64,000 bases of DNA, from the NCBI RefSeq assembly GCF_014648395.1, contig NZ_BMRA01000008.1, positions 158,357 through 222,356 of the forward strand, in the 5' to 3' direction. Positions 28,148 through 35,668 of this stretch are shown here, piece after piece. The translations under genes and the position numbers were made by a program. Position 1 is the stretch's first letter. Each line of letters starts with the position of its first letter. The DNA is from Micromonospora fulviviridis. Its GTDB lineage: Bacteria > Actinomycetota > Actinomycetes > Mycobacteriales > Micromonosporaceae. The notes under the pieces were generated by a model. That model had not been told where the DNA came from. It did not search any database and saw only the letters and a program-made list of their open reading frames with translations.

Positions 28148-29326
28148 TCAGTGCCCCGGCCCGGCGACCGCCGCGTCGACCCGCGTGAGCACGGTCGCGT
28201 CGTCGTCGCCCCGCACGCCGCGCAGCAGGTCGATGGCCGTGGCCCGGATCTGCCCGATGATCATGGCGAGCGGCAGGGTCTGGCCGGGGGTGAAGAGCCG
28301 CCCCGCCACCCGGACCGCCGCCAGCGCGGCGACCTCGACCCGCTCGGCGTGGGTGTCGGCGACGGCGTCCTGCCCGCTCAGGTCCGCGGCGAGCGCGTCG
28401 CCGGCCGAGCGCACGGCCTCGGCGAGTGTCCGCACGGCGCCGCCCAGCTCGGCCGGGATCGGGGCGGGGCCCCGGGTCAGGGTGACCGCGGCGCGGGCGA
28501 GCACCCGGACGTTGCGGACCGCGTAGTCGATCTGCCGGATGGAGCCCTCCACCGAGCGCAGCCGACCCAGGTGCCGGCGGCGGCGTACGTTGAGCCGCAG
28601 CGCCTCGCCGGCGGCCTGCACCGCGCCGCGCAGCCGCTCCACCCCGGCGTCGGCGTGCCGGGCCCGCTCCAGCGCGGCCAGCGCCGCCGCGTCGTCGGCC
28701 CGGTCGAGCGCCTCCGCGATCTCACCGAGCACCCCGGCCAGCTCCTCGAAGGTGTGCCGGAACTCGCTGACCAGCGGGGCGAGCGGCCGGCGGGCGTCGA
28801 CGAGCTGGCTGGCCACCACGGCCACCGCGCCGCCGATCAGCGCGTCGACGAACCGGAACGGCACCAGCGACTCGGTCGGCGGGGAGACCACCACCAGGTA
28901 GAGCGCCGAGACGGCGGCCTGCACCACGGTCACCGAACTGGCGCCGATGGCCACGGCCAGGGCGACGGTGAGCAGGATGACGGTGAGCACCGTCCAGGTG
29001 GTCCGGGGGCCGAGCGCCTGCACCACCAGGTCGGCGACCAGCACACCGGCCGCGACGCCGAGCACCACCTCGACCGCCCGGCGCATCCGCTGGCCGCGGG
29101 CCTGGCCGAGCACGATCAGCGCGGCGGCCGGGGCGAAGAACGGCTGCGGGTGGCCGACCAGCCGGGTGGCGAGGATCCACGCGACGGTGGCGGCCAGGGT
29201 CGCCTCCACGACCGGCAGCCAGCCGCGCCGCAGCCGCCCGGCCGCCTCCCGCACGGCTGCTCCGGGTCGCGGCGTGGCGTCAGACACGCCGAGGCGGAAT
29301 AGCCGCACCCTGCCCCACCCGGCCAT
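28148..29326 (-). CDS. FUSC-family inner-membrane protein
   Basis: This 392-residue protein has about six membrane helices in residues 30-190 and a long soluble helical C-terminal half. The block GHPQPFFAPAAALIVLGQARGQRMRRAVEVVLG is the FUSC/aromatic-acid-exporter signature (spanning about residues 56-90). Such proteins are linked to efflux of aromatic acids. ATG 29326 with GGGAGGCGGGCG upstream is chosen over an ATG at 29353. It converges with the esterase gene, and its start is close to the stop of the TetR gene on the same strand. Confidence 0.78.
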   Translation of the reverse strand: MAGWGRVRLFRLGVSDATPRPGAAVREAAGRLRRGWLPVVEATLAATVAWILATRLVGHPQPFFAPAAALIVLGQARGQRMRRAVEVVLGVAAGVLVADLVVQALGPRTTWTVLTVILLTVALAVAIGASSVTVVQAAVSALYLVVVSPPTESLVPFRFVDALIGGAVAVVASQLVDARRPLAPLVSEFRHTFEELAGVLGEIAEALDRADDAAALAALERARHADAGVERLRGAVQAAGEALRLNVRRRRHLGRLRSVEGSIRQIDYAVRNVRVLARAAVTLTRGPAPIPAELGGAVRTLAEAVRSAGDALAADLSGQDAVADTHAERVEVAALAAVRVAGRLFTPGQTLPLAMIIGQIRATAIDLLRGVRGDDDATVLTRVDAAVAGPGH

Positions 29327-29416
29327 CGCCCGCCTCCCGTCGCGCCCGCCCACCCATCCTGCGGCCTGGCCCGGCGGGCGGCAGCGGTGGGGGCCACCCC
29401 GGCCCGGTGGCGGCGG

Positions 29417-30040
29417 TCACGCCCCGGTGAACGCCCGCAGCAGGGTACGCACCCCGGTCCGGAGGTCCTCGCGGCTGGCCGGGGTGCCGGGTGGCGGCGC
29501 GCTGAGCGCCCCGGCGCCGACCAGGCGGTCGAAGAGCAGCCCGTCGACGAAGGCGACGAACTGGTCGCCCTGCCGGCGCGGGTCCGGCGCCCCGGCGCGG
29601 GCCAGCAGGTCCCGGGCCTGGACGCGGAGCACGGTGCCGTGGTCCAGGATCCGTCGCAGCTCGGGCCGGTGCACGGCCTCCAGCAGGCAGGCGTACCGGG
29701 CGAGGGACCGGGTGCGTCCGGTGGTCAGCCAGCGGTCGAGCACCTCGGCCACCCCGGTGGCGAGCTGGTCGAGCCCCTCCGGCCCGAGCGGCGGGGCGAC
29801 GCGGGGCGCTTCGGTGGGCAGCTCGTGGGCCGCCAGGTCGGCGCGGTCGAGGTCGGCCAGGCGCTGGACCACGGCCTCGATCAGCGCCTGCCGGGTCCGC
29901 AGGTACGCCGAGGTGGTGCCGGGCGGCATCCCGGCGCGCGCGTCGACGGCGCGGTGGGTCAGCGCCCGCATGCCGCCCTCGGCCAGCAGCTCCACCGCCG
30001 CGTCGGCCAGCCGGGCCACCCGGGCCGCCCGTCCGCTCAC
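29417..30040 (-). CDS. TetR-family transcriptional regulator
   Basis: This 207-residue protein has a TetR helix-turn-helix at residues about 10-55 (GGMRALTHRAVDARAGMPPGTTSAYLRTR, given here as a region) and an all-helical ligand-binding domain. GTG 30040 is preceded by GAGGAGG. It is divergent from a flavin monooxygenase gene, and two CTAC-N4-GTAG dyads lie between them, which fits a repressor that senses a substrate or product of the monooxygenase. The ligand is unknown. Confidence 0.88.
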   Translation of the reverse strand: MSGRAARVARLADAAVELLAEGGMRALTHRAVDARAGMPPGTTSAYLRTRQALIEAVVQRLADLDRADLAAHELPTEAPRVAPPLGPEGLDQLATGVAEVLDRWLTTGRTRSLARYACLLEAVHRPELRRILDHGTVLRVQARDLLARAGAPDPRRQGDQFVAFVDGLLFDRLVGAGALSAPPPGTPASREDLRTGVRTLLRAFTGA

Positions 30041-30063
30041 TGTGGCCCCTCCTCGGTTTCGTT

Positions 30064-30098
30064 CTACGGATGTAGTATGCCCTTCTACAGGCGTAGAA
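30064..30098. promoter_or_regulatory. Paired CTAC-N4-GTAG operators
   Basis: CTACGGATGTAG (30064-30075) and CTACAGGCGTAG (30085-30096, extended to TTCTAC...GTAGAA at 30083-30098) have centres 21 bases apart, two helical turns. They lie between the divergent TetR and monooxygenase genes; the second ends about ten bases before the monooxygenase ATG. This is a good candidate for cooperative TetR binding. Confidence 0.7.
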
Positions 30099-30108
30099 AG
30101 TGGTCGGC

Positions 30109-31266
30109 ATGGGCGAGCCGCACGCGATCGTGGTCGGCGCCGGCATCGGCGGGCTCGCGGCGGCGCTGGCCCTGCACCGCCGGCGCTGGCGGGTCACCGT
30201 GCTGGAACGCGCCGCCGAGCCGCGCGAGCTGGGCGCCGGCCTGACCCTGATGGCGAACGCGCTGCGCGGGCTCGACGCGCTCGGCGTGGGCGACGCGGTC
30301 CGCCGGCACGGCGCGCCGGACTCGCCGGGTGGGCTGCGGACCAGCGACGGCCGGTGGCTGTCCCGGATCGAGGGGGCCCAGCTGGAACGGGCGCTCGGCA
30401 CGGCCGCGCTCGGCATCCACCGGACCGCGCTGCACCGGCTGCTCCGCACCGCCCTGCCGGCCTCGACCCTGGTCACCGCGGCCGAGGTGGTCGACGTCGA
30501 CGCCGACCTCCCCGCGGTGACCTACCGGCGGGACGGCGCGCCGGCCACGCTGCGGGCGGACCTCGTGGTCGGGGCCGACGGGCTGCACAGCGCGCTGCGC
30601 CGGCGGCTCTGGCCGGACCTGCCGGCGCCGGCGTACTCCGGCTCGACGGCCTGGCGGGCGGCGATCCGGTGGACCGCGCCGGTGTCCACGGCCGTCACCT
30701 GGGCGCCGGGCCGGGAGTTCGGCACCGTCCCGCTCGGCGACGGCCGGCTCTACTGGTACGCGGCCGAGACCGCCCCGCCGGGCGGGCGCGAGCCGGACGA
30801 GCTGGCGGCCGTCCGGGCCCGCTTCGGCGACTGGCACGAGCCGATACCCGCGCTGCTGGCCGCCACCCCGCCCGAGGCGGTGCTCCGCACCGACCTGTTC
30901 CACCTGGCCACCCCGCTGCCGTCGTACGTGCGGGGCCGGGTGGCGCTGCTCGGCGACGCGGCGCACGCCATGACCCCGCACCTGGGGCAGGGCGCGGGGC
31001 AGGCGATCGAGGACGCCGTGGTGCTCGGCGCCGTCTGCGCCGGCGGGCCGGCCGACCTGGCCGGCGCGCTGGCCGAGTACGACCGGCAGCGGCGACCCCG
31101 CAGCCAGGCCGTCGCCCGGGCCTCCGCCCGCACCGCCCGGTACGGCCAGCAGCTCCGCCACCCGGCGGCGGTCGCCCTGCGCGACGGCCTGCTCCGGCTG
31201 ACCCCGTCCCGGGCGGCGCTGCGCGGCATGGCCCGGTACGCCGACTGGCAGCCGCCGCAGGGCTGA
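30109..31266 (+). CDS. FAD-dependent aromatic-hydroxylase-type monooxygenase
   Basis: This 385-residue group A flavoprotein monooxygenase has the Rossmann motif GAGIGGLAAALALHRR at the N-terminus, the DG segment LVVGADGLHSALRR and the second FAD motif LLGDAAHAMTPHLGQGAGQ. These enzymes use NAD(P)H and oxygen to hydroxylate aromatics or related rings. ATG 30109 is chosen; GTG 30100 is in frame but would sit on the operator. Regulation by the divergent TetR protein is likely. Substrate is unknown; drug inactivation and catabolism are both possible. Confidence 0.87.
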   Translation: MGEPHAIVVGAGIGGLAAALALHRRRWRVTVLERAAEPRELGAGLTLMANALRGLDALGVGDAVRRHGAPDSPGGLRTSDGRWLSRIEGAQLERALGTAALGIHRTALHRLLRTALPASTLVTAAEVVDVDADLPAVTYRRDGAPATLRADLVVGADGLHSALRRRLWPDLPAPAYSGSTAWRAAIRWTAPVSTAVTWAPGREFGTVPLGDGRLYWYAAETAPPGGREPDELAAVRARFGDWHEPIPALLAATPPEAVLRTDLFHLATPLPSYVRGRVALLGDAAHAMTPHLGQGAGQAIEDAVVLGAVCAGGPADLAGALAEYDRQRRPRSQAVARASARTARYGQQLRHPAAVALRDGLLRLTPSRAALRGMARYADWQPPQG

Positions 31267-31417
31267 GCCGAATTGCGCGACGCACAACCCTTCAGAATAT
31301 CGACCGCACGCGTTTTCCGGGCTCGCCCGAATGGGAGAACGGGCCGGTAAGATCGGCGACAAGCGTGTGACTGATCGCTGACTGCTGGACGTGATGGCGA
31401 TCACACACACTGTGCCC

Positions 31418-32200
31418 ATGAATACGAGACTCCGCCGCAGCCGGGCATTGCGCCTCGCGGTGTGTCTCGCCCTCGTGGCGGCACTGAGCGGCTGCATGCA
31501 GCTCAACCTGGGGTTGACCGTCAACACCGACGACACGGTCACCGGCCAACTCCTGCTCACCGCCGAGAAGTCCCTGCTCAAGCGGCGGAACCCGGACGTC
31601 GCGGCGGCCTTCGCCGAGCTGCGGCAGAACATCCCCTCCCTCCCCGCCGGCGCCGAGACCCGCTACGAGGACGCCAACTACTACGGCATTCAGATCGCGT
31701 ACCGGAAAACGCCCCTGTCGCAATTCACCAGCGAGAGTGTGAATCTTTCCCGGGACGGCGATCTCTACCGCTTCTCGCTCCCGTTCGATCCGAGGAAATA
31801 CGGCGGAAAGGTCGCCGAACAGGATCCGCGGAACCAGCAGGCTTTCATGACCTTGATGTCGTTCGAGATCTCGGTGACCTTCCCCGGCCGGGTGCTGGAC
31901 ACCAACGGCACGATCAACGGCCGGTCGGTGAGCTGGAAGGTGGTCGCCAACCAGCCCAAGCCGGCCGAACTGCGAGCCGTCGCCGAGGCGCCGGCGCAGC
32001 CCTCCGCCTCGGTCACCTCGGCCGCCGCCGCGGCCACCGGCGGCGGGTTCCCCTGGCTGCTGGTGGTCGGCGGGCTGGTCGTGCTGCTGCTGGTCGCCGT
32101 GGTCGTCGTCCTCCTGCTCCGCCGGCCGCGCGGCCCGGTGGCCGCCGCACCGGCCGCACCCACCCCCGCGCCCACTCCCCCGGCCGACCGGCCGGCCTGA
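31418..32200 (+). CDS. LppM-like lipoprotein with C-terminal membrane anchor
   Basis: This 260-residue lipoprotein has lipobox ALSGC with Cys26, an outer domain resembling the actinobacterial LppM/DUF3153 fold (GLTVNTDDTVTGQLLLTAEK), a Ser/Ala-rich linker, one membrane helix (FPWLLVVGGLVVLLLVAVVV) and a short Pro-rich tail. The chosen ATG 31418 gives a normal signal peptide; in-frame GTG 31391 and ATG 31394 are possible. It lies 108 bases ahead of the membrane proteins that precede the contractile-system genes. Membership of that locus is inferred only from position and strand. Confidence 0.72.
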   Translation: MNTRLRRSRALRLAVCLALVAALSGCMQLNLGLTVNTDDTVTGQLLLTAEKSLLKRRNPDVAAAFAELRQNIPSLPAGAETRYEDANYYGIQIAYRKTPLSQFTSESVNLSRDGDLYRFSLPFDPRKYGGKVAEQDPRNQQAFMTLMSFEISVTFPGRVLDTNGTINGRSVSWKVVANQPKPAELRAVAEAPAQPSASVTSAAAAATGGGFPWLLVVGGLVVLLLVAVVVVLLLRRPRGPVAAAPAAPTPAPTPPADRPA

Positions 32201-32308
32201 GCGGACGCGACGCCGCCACCCGGGCGGTACCCGGCACCGCATCAGCCGGGGCCGCCGCACCACCCCACCCCGATCGCACCACCGCAACAACCGAAGAGGG
32301 GGATCGCC

Positions 32309-32653
32309 GTGAACGATCTCTTCACCTGGGCCGCCCTCGGCAGCCTCACCGGCGCCAGCGCCGCCACCCTCCTGGCCACCAACGTCATCGGCGGCCTCAT
32401 CGGCCCGAGCGGCGACAAGGCGCGCAAGTGGATCGCACTGGGCTTCGCGCTCGTCCTGTCGTACCTGACGGCCGCCTTCGCCGACGACGCGGGACCGGAG
32501 AAGTGGATCATCGCGTTCTTCAACGGGCTGGTCATCTTCTCCGCCGCCCTCGGCATCAACCAGCTGCCCCCGGGCAACCGGCAGGCGACGAACGCGTCGC
32601 CGACCCAGCTCGCCCAGGGCCGCGAGCCCCGCTACATCCGCTCCTGGGTCTGA
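32309..32653 (+). CDS. Holin-like three-helix membrane protein
   Basis: This 114-residue protein has three predicted membrane helices: TWAALGSLTGASAATLLATN, KWIALGFALVLSYLTAAFA and WIIAFFNGLVIFSAALGIN. A polar tail of about 30 residues follows. The size and topology recall phage holins, but I recognise no family. GTG 32309 follows GGGGGATCGCC. It is 13 bases upstream of the next membrane protein and begins the run of genes leading into the sheath and tube. It could form a pore or act as a membrane scaffold for the injection system; both are inference. Confidence 0.65.
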   Translation: MNDLFTWAALGSLTGASAATLLATNVIGGLIGPSGDKARKWIALGFALVLSYLTAAFADDAGPEKWIIAFFNGLVIFSAALGINQLPPGNRQATNASPTQLAQGREPRYIRSWV

Positions 32654-32666
32654 GAGAGGTGACCCC

Positions 32667-33275
32667 ATGGTCCTCGGCATCATCAGCGCCGCCGTCCACA
32701 TCGTCCTCGGCGCCGTGCTCGGCGGGGCGGCCGGCGGCACCATCGGCCTGCTGATCGGCGCGGTCGTCGGGCTGCTCGTCGGCGCGCCGTTCGGCTGGGC
32801 GGTCGCCTCCGCCGGCACGTACGGCACCGACCTCAAGGGCATCTTCCTCTTCGTGGTCGACCACACCTGGAGCCTGCTCAACACCGTCGCCGGCGCGCTC
32901 TACCTGGCCCTGCACCTGGTCTTCGGGCACCAGCTCGACCGGGTGGTCTCGCAGGGCAGCGGGCGGGTCAACGTGGTCGAGGGCGTCTCGCCCCGCTACG
33001 CCACCACCATCGGCACCGTCTGCGCCGGGTCCAGCCCCGGCATCCAGCGGCACGAGGACGTGCACATCCTCCAGGCGCGCCTGCTCGGCCCGCTCTACCT
33101 GCCGCTGGTCGCGCTCAACTACGTGCTGTTCACCATCGCCCCGGTGTGGCTGCTCTGGCACGACCACAGCAACGCGCCGATCAACCGGTTCACCCGCTAC
33201 TTCGAGATCGGCGTCTACCCGCACGTCTGGAACGAGGCCATCGCGTACCGGATCCAGGGGACCCCGCCGCGATGA
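32667..33275 (+). CDS. Glycine-zipper membrane protein with HExxH motif
   Basis: This 202-residue protein starts with two Gly-rich helices (residues 1-48, LGGAAGGTIGLLIGAVVGLL) of the glycine-zipper type. It then has an amphipathic stretch and a domain with QRHEDVHILQARLLGPLYLP, in which HEDVH (129-133) fits the zinc-peptidase HExxH pattern, followed by another hydrophobic segment. Glu180 or Glu190 could be a third ligand. I recognise no named family. Its stop overlaps the next gene by four bases, so it is coupled to the contractile-system genes. A peptidase acting on the envelope or on a particle part is one idea. Confidence 0.62.
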   Translation: MVLGIISAAVHIVLGAVLGGAAGGTIGLLIGAVVGLLVGAPFGWAVASAGTYGTDLKGIFLFVVDHTWSLLNTVAGALYLALHLVFGHQLDRVVSQGSGRVNVVEGVSPRYATTIGTVCAGSSPGIQRHEDVHILQARLLGPLYLPLVALNYVLFTIAPVWLLWHDHSNAPINRFTRYFEIGVYPHVWNEAIAYRIQGTPPR

Positions 33276-33952
33276 CCGGCGCGATCGAGGCGGCCGTCGC
33301 GGACCTCGCGGCCTGGCTGACCGGGGCGGCGGGTGAACCCGTCCCGGTCGGCCCGCCCCGCGACGACCCCGACGGCGGCCTCACCGTCTGGCCGCTGGAG
33401 CTGCGGCCGGCCCGGCAGACCGCGGGCAGCGGCGGGGCGCGCGAGCCGTACCGGTTCGTGGTCCGGCTGCTGGTCAGCGGCGGCGGGCCGGCGGCGCTGC
33501 CGGCGCTGGACCGGGTCCTCGCTGCCGCCACCGCGGCCGGCCAGCCCGAGGTGGTGCTGGCCGCCGGGGATCCCGCGCTCTGGCGGGCGCTCGGCGTGGC
33601 GCCCCGGCCCGCGCTGCTGCTCGACGTGCCGGCGCGGATCGACCGGCCGGCGCCGGCCGCGCCGCCGGTGCGGCAGCCGCTGCGGCTGCGGCAGCTCGAC
33701 CTGCGCACCCTGAACGGCCGGGTGGTCGGGCCGGAGCGGCAGCCGCTCGCCGCCATGCGGGTGGAGCTGGTCGGCACGGCCCAGTCCACCGAGACCGACG
33801 TCGGCGGGCGGTTCCGGCTCGTCGGCGTCCCGCACGACCCCGAGGCCCCGGACCGGCCGGTGCGGATCCGGCTGGTCGGCCGGGGCCGCACCCACACCGC
33901 CGAGCTGGACCCCGCCGACCCCGATCCCGTCGTCGTCTGCGCCCCCGACTGA
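33272..33952 (+). CDS. Contractile-system protein with carboxypeptidase-regulatory-like domain (Pvc16-like position)
   Basis: This 226-residue protein has an N-terminal domain (residues 1-125, YRFVVRLLVSGGGPAALPAL) and a beta-sandwich segment LNGRVVGPERQPLAAMRVEL...TDVGGRFRL that looks like the CarboxypepD_reg fold. In extracellular contractile injection systems the gene just before the sheath often encodes the Pvc16/DUF4255 cap-adaptor, and position here fits that role. Sequence resemblance to DUF4255 is not clear to me, so the assignment is by context. ATG 33272 overlaps the upstream stop; the sheath gene follows after 17 bases. Confidence 0.6.
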   Translation: MTGAIEAAVADLAAWLTGAAGEPVPVGPPRDDPDGGLTVWPLELRPARQTAGSGGAREPYRFVVRLLVSGGGPAALPALDRVLAAATAAGQPEVVLAAGDPALWRALGVAPRPALLLDVPARIDRPAPAAPPVRQPLRLRQLDLRTLNGRVVGPERQPLAAMRVELVGTAQSTETDVGGRFRLVGVPHDPEAPDRPVRIRLVGRGRTHTAELDPADPDPVVVCAPD

Positions 33953-33969
33953 CTCCTCGAGGAGGACCG

Positions 33970-35184
33970 ATGCCCACCTACTTCTCCCCCGGCATCTATG
34001 TCGAGGAGGTGCCCAGCGGCGCCCGCCCGATCGGCCCGGTGGGCACGAGCACCGCCGCCTTCGTCGGGCTCGCGCCCAACCGCACCGCCCACGTCGGCCA
34101 GGCCCTCGCCGTGAACAGCTGGTCGGAGTTCCTCCGGCTCTACGCCGACGGCGAGCACCTGGAGAGCACGCCGCTGGCCCGCGCGGTCTTCGGCTTCCTC
34201 GACAACGGCGGCACCCGCTGCTGGGTGGTCAACGTCGGCGAGGGCGGCCAGCTCACCGGCACCGGCGGCAAGCGCAGCGGCCTGCAACTGCTGGAGGCCA
34301 TCGACGAGATCTCCATCCTGGCCGCGCCCGGCTACCACGACCCGGTCTCGCACGAGGCGCTGATCAGCATGGCCGAGCGGCTGCGCACCATGGTCGCCAT
34401 CTGCGACCCGCCGCCCGAGGTGGACGACATCTCCCGGCTCACCCGGGTCGCCACGCCAGGCAAGGCGTCCGGCAAACCCGCCGAGGGTACGCCGAAGCCG
34501 GACGACGACCCGCCCGGCGGCGACCGGCCCCGGCAGTCGGACTTCGCCACCTACTACTTCCCCTGGATCCGGGTCCGCGACCCGCTCAGCGGCGACCTCG
34601 TCCTCACCCCGCCGAGCGGGCACGTGGCCGGCATCTGGGCCCGCACCGACGCGCTGCGCGGGGTGCACAAGGCGCCGGCCAACGAGCCGGTGCGCGGCGC
34701 GGTCGACCTCGCGTACCTGGTCACCCGCCCGGAGCACGACGTGCTCAACCCCAAGGGCGTCAACGTGATCCGGTTCTTCGCCGGCGAGGGCATCCGGCTC
34801 TGGGGCGCCCGTACGCTCGCCGCCGAGGCCAGCGAGTGGCGCTACCTGAACGTACGGCGGCTCTCCATCGCCATCGAGCAGGCCATCGCCAACGGCACCC
34901 GGTGGATGGTGTTCGAGCCGAACGACCACACCCTCTGGCGCTCGATCCGGCGGGACATCGGGGCGTTCCTCACCCGGGTGTGGCGCGACGGCGCGCTGCT
35001 CGGCCGCACGCCCGAGGAGGCGTTCTTCGTCAAGTGCGACGAGGAGACCAACCCGGCCGACGTGCGCGACGCCGGGATGGTGGTGGCACACATCGGCATC
35101 GCGGTGGTCAAGCCCGCGGAGTTCGTGGTGTTCAAGCTGAGCCAGTGGGCCGGCGGCACCGAGACCGAGACGATCGGAGGCTGA
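33970..35184 (+). CDS. Contractile tail sheath protein
   Basis: This 404-residue sheath protein builds the contracting outer cylinder. The start MPTYFSPGIYVEEVPSGARPI is the classic sheath N-terminus, with GTSTAAFVGLA soon after and the C-terminal core IGIAVVKPAEFVVFKLSQW typical of Pvc2/Afp2 and phage sheaths. A Pro/Lys/Asp-rich insertion occurs near residues 155-185. The start has an ideal GGAGGACCG site. Only one sheath gene is present, whereas many such loci have two or three. Confidence 0.93.
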   Translation: MPTYFSPGIYVEEVPSGARPIGPVGTSTAAFVGLAPNRTAHVGQALAVNSWSEFLRLYADGEHLESTPLARAVFGFLDNGGTRCWVVNVGEGGQLTGTGGKRSGLQLLEAIDEISILAAPGYHDPVSHEALISMAERLRTMVAICDPPPEVDDISRLTRVATPGKASGKPAEGTPKPDDDPPGGDRPRQSDFATYYFPWIRVRDPLSGDLVLTPPSGHVAGIWARTDALRGVHKAPANEPVRGAVDLAYLVTRPEHDVLNPKGVNVIRFFAGEGIRLWGARTLAAEASEWRYLNVRRLSIAIEQAIANGTRWMVFEPNDHTLWRSIRRDIGAFLTRVWRDGALLGRTPEEAFFVKCDEETNPADVRDAGMVVAHIGIAVVKPAEFVVFKLSQWAGGTETETIGG

Positions 35185-35185
35185 C

Positions 35186-35668
35186 ATGCCCACCACGGCC
35201 ACCCCGCAGCCGGGCGCGCCCGTCGACCCCTACCGGGCGTACCACTTCAAGCTGCTCATCAACGGCATCACCAACGGGCACTTCACCGAGGTCAGCGGCT
35301 TCGAGGTGGCCATTCCGGCGCTGGCGTACCGGGAGGCCGGCAATGAGCGGATCCGGGCGGTCCCCGGCCAGGTCGAGTACGCCCCCGTCACCCTCCACTT
35401 CGGCCTGACCTCGTCCCGCGAGCTGTGGGACTGGGTGAACGCGGCCGCGAAGGGCACGGTCAACCGGCGCAACGTCTCGGTGGTGCTGCTCGACCCGGCC
35501 GGCACCGCCGAGGTGCTGCGCTGGAACATGATCAACGCGTGGCCGACGCGGTGGCGGGGCGCCCACCTGAACACCCTGTCCCAGGAGATCGCCATCGAGG
35601 CGCTGACCCTGGCGTACGAGGGGCTGGAACTGGAGTCCGGCAGTGCGGCCGCCCCGACGACCGCGTGA
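35186..35668 (+). CDS. Contractile system inner tube protein (gp19 family)
   Basis: This 160-residue gp19/Pvc1-type tube protein forms the inner cylinder. Characteristic blocks are YHFKLLINGITNGHFTEVSG, TLHFGLTSSRELWDWVNAA and WNMINAWPTRWRG. It begins one base after the sheath stop, giving the usual sheath-tube order. Only one tube gene is seen; other loci often have a second, initiator tube protein. Motifs and length are complete. Confidence 0.92.
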   Translation: MPTTATPQPGAPVDPYRAYHFKLLINGITNGHFTEVSGFEVAIPALAYREAGNERIRAVPGQVEYAPVTLHFGLTSSRELWDWVNAAAKGTVNRRNVSVVLLDPAGTAEVLRWNMINAWPTRWRGAHLNTLSQEIAIEALTLAYEGLELESGSAAAPTTA

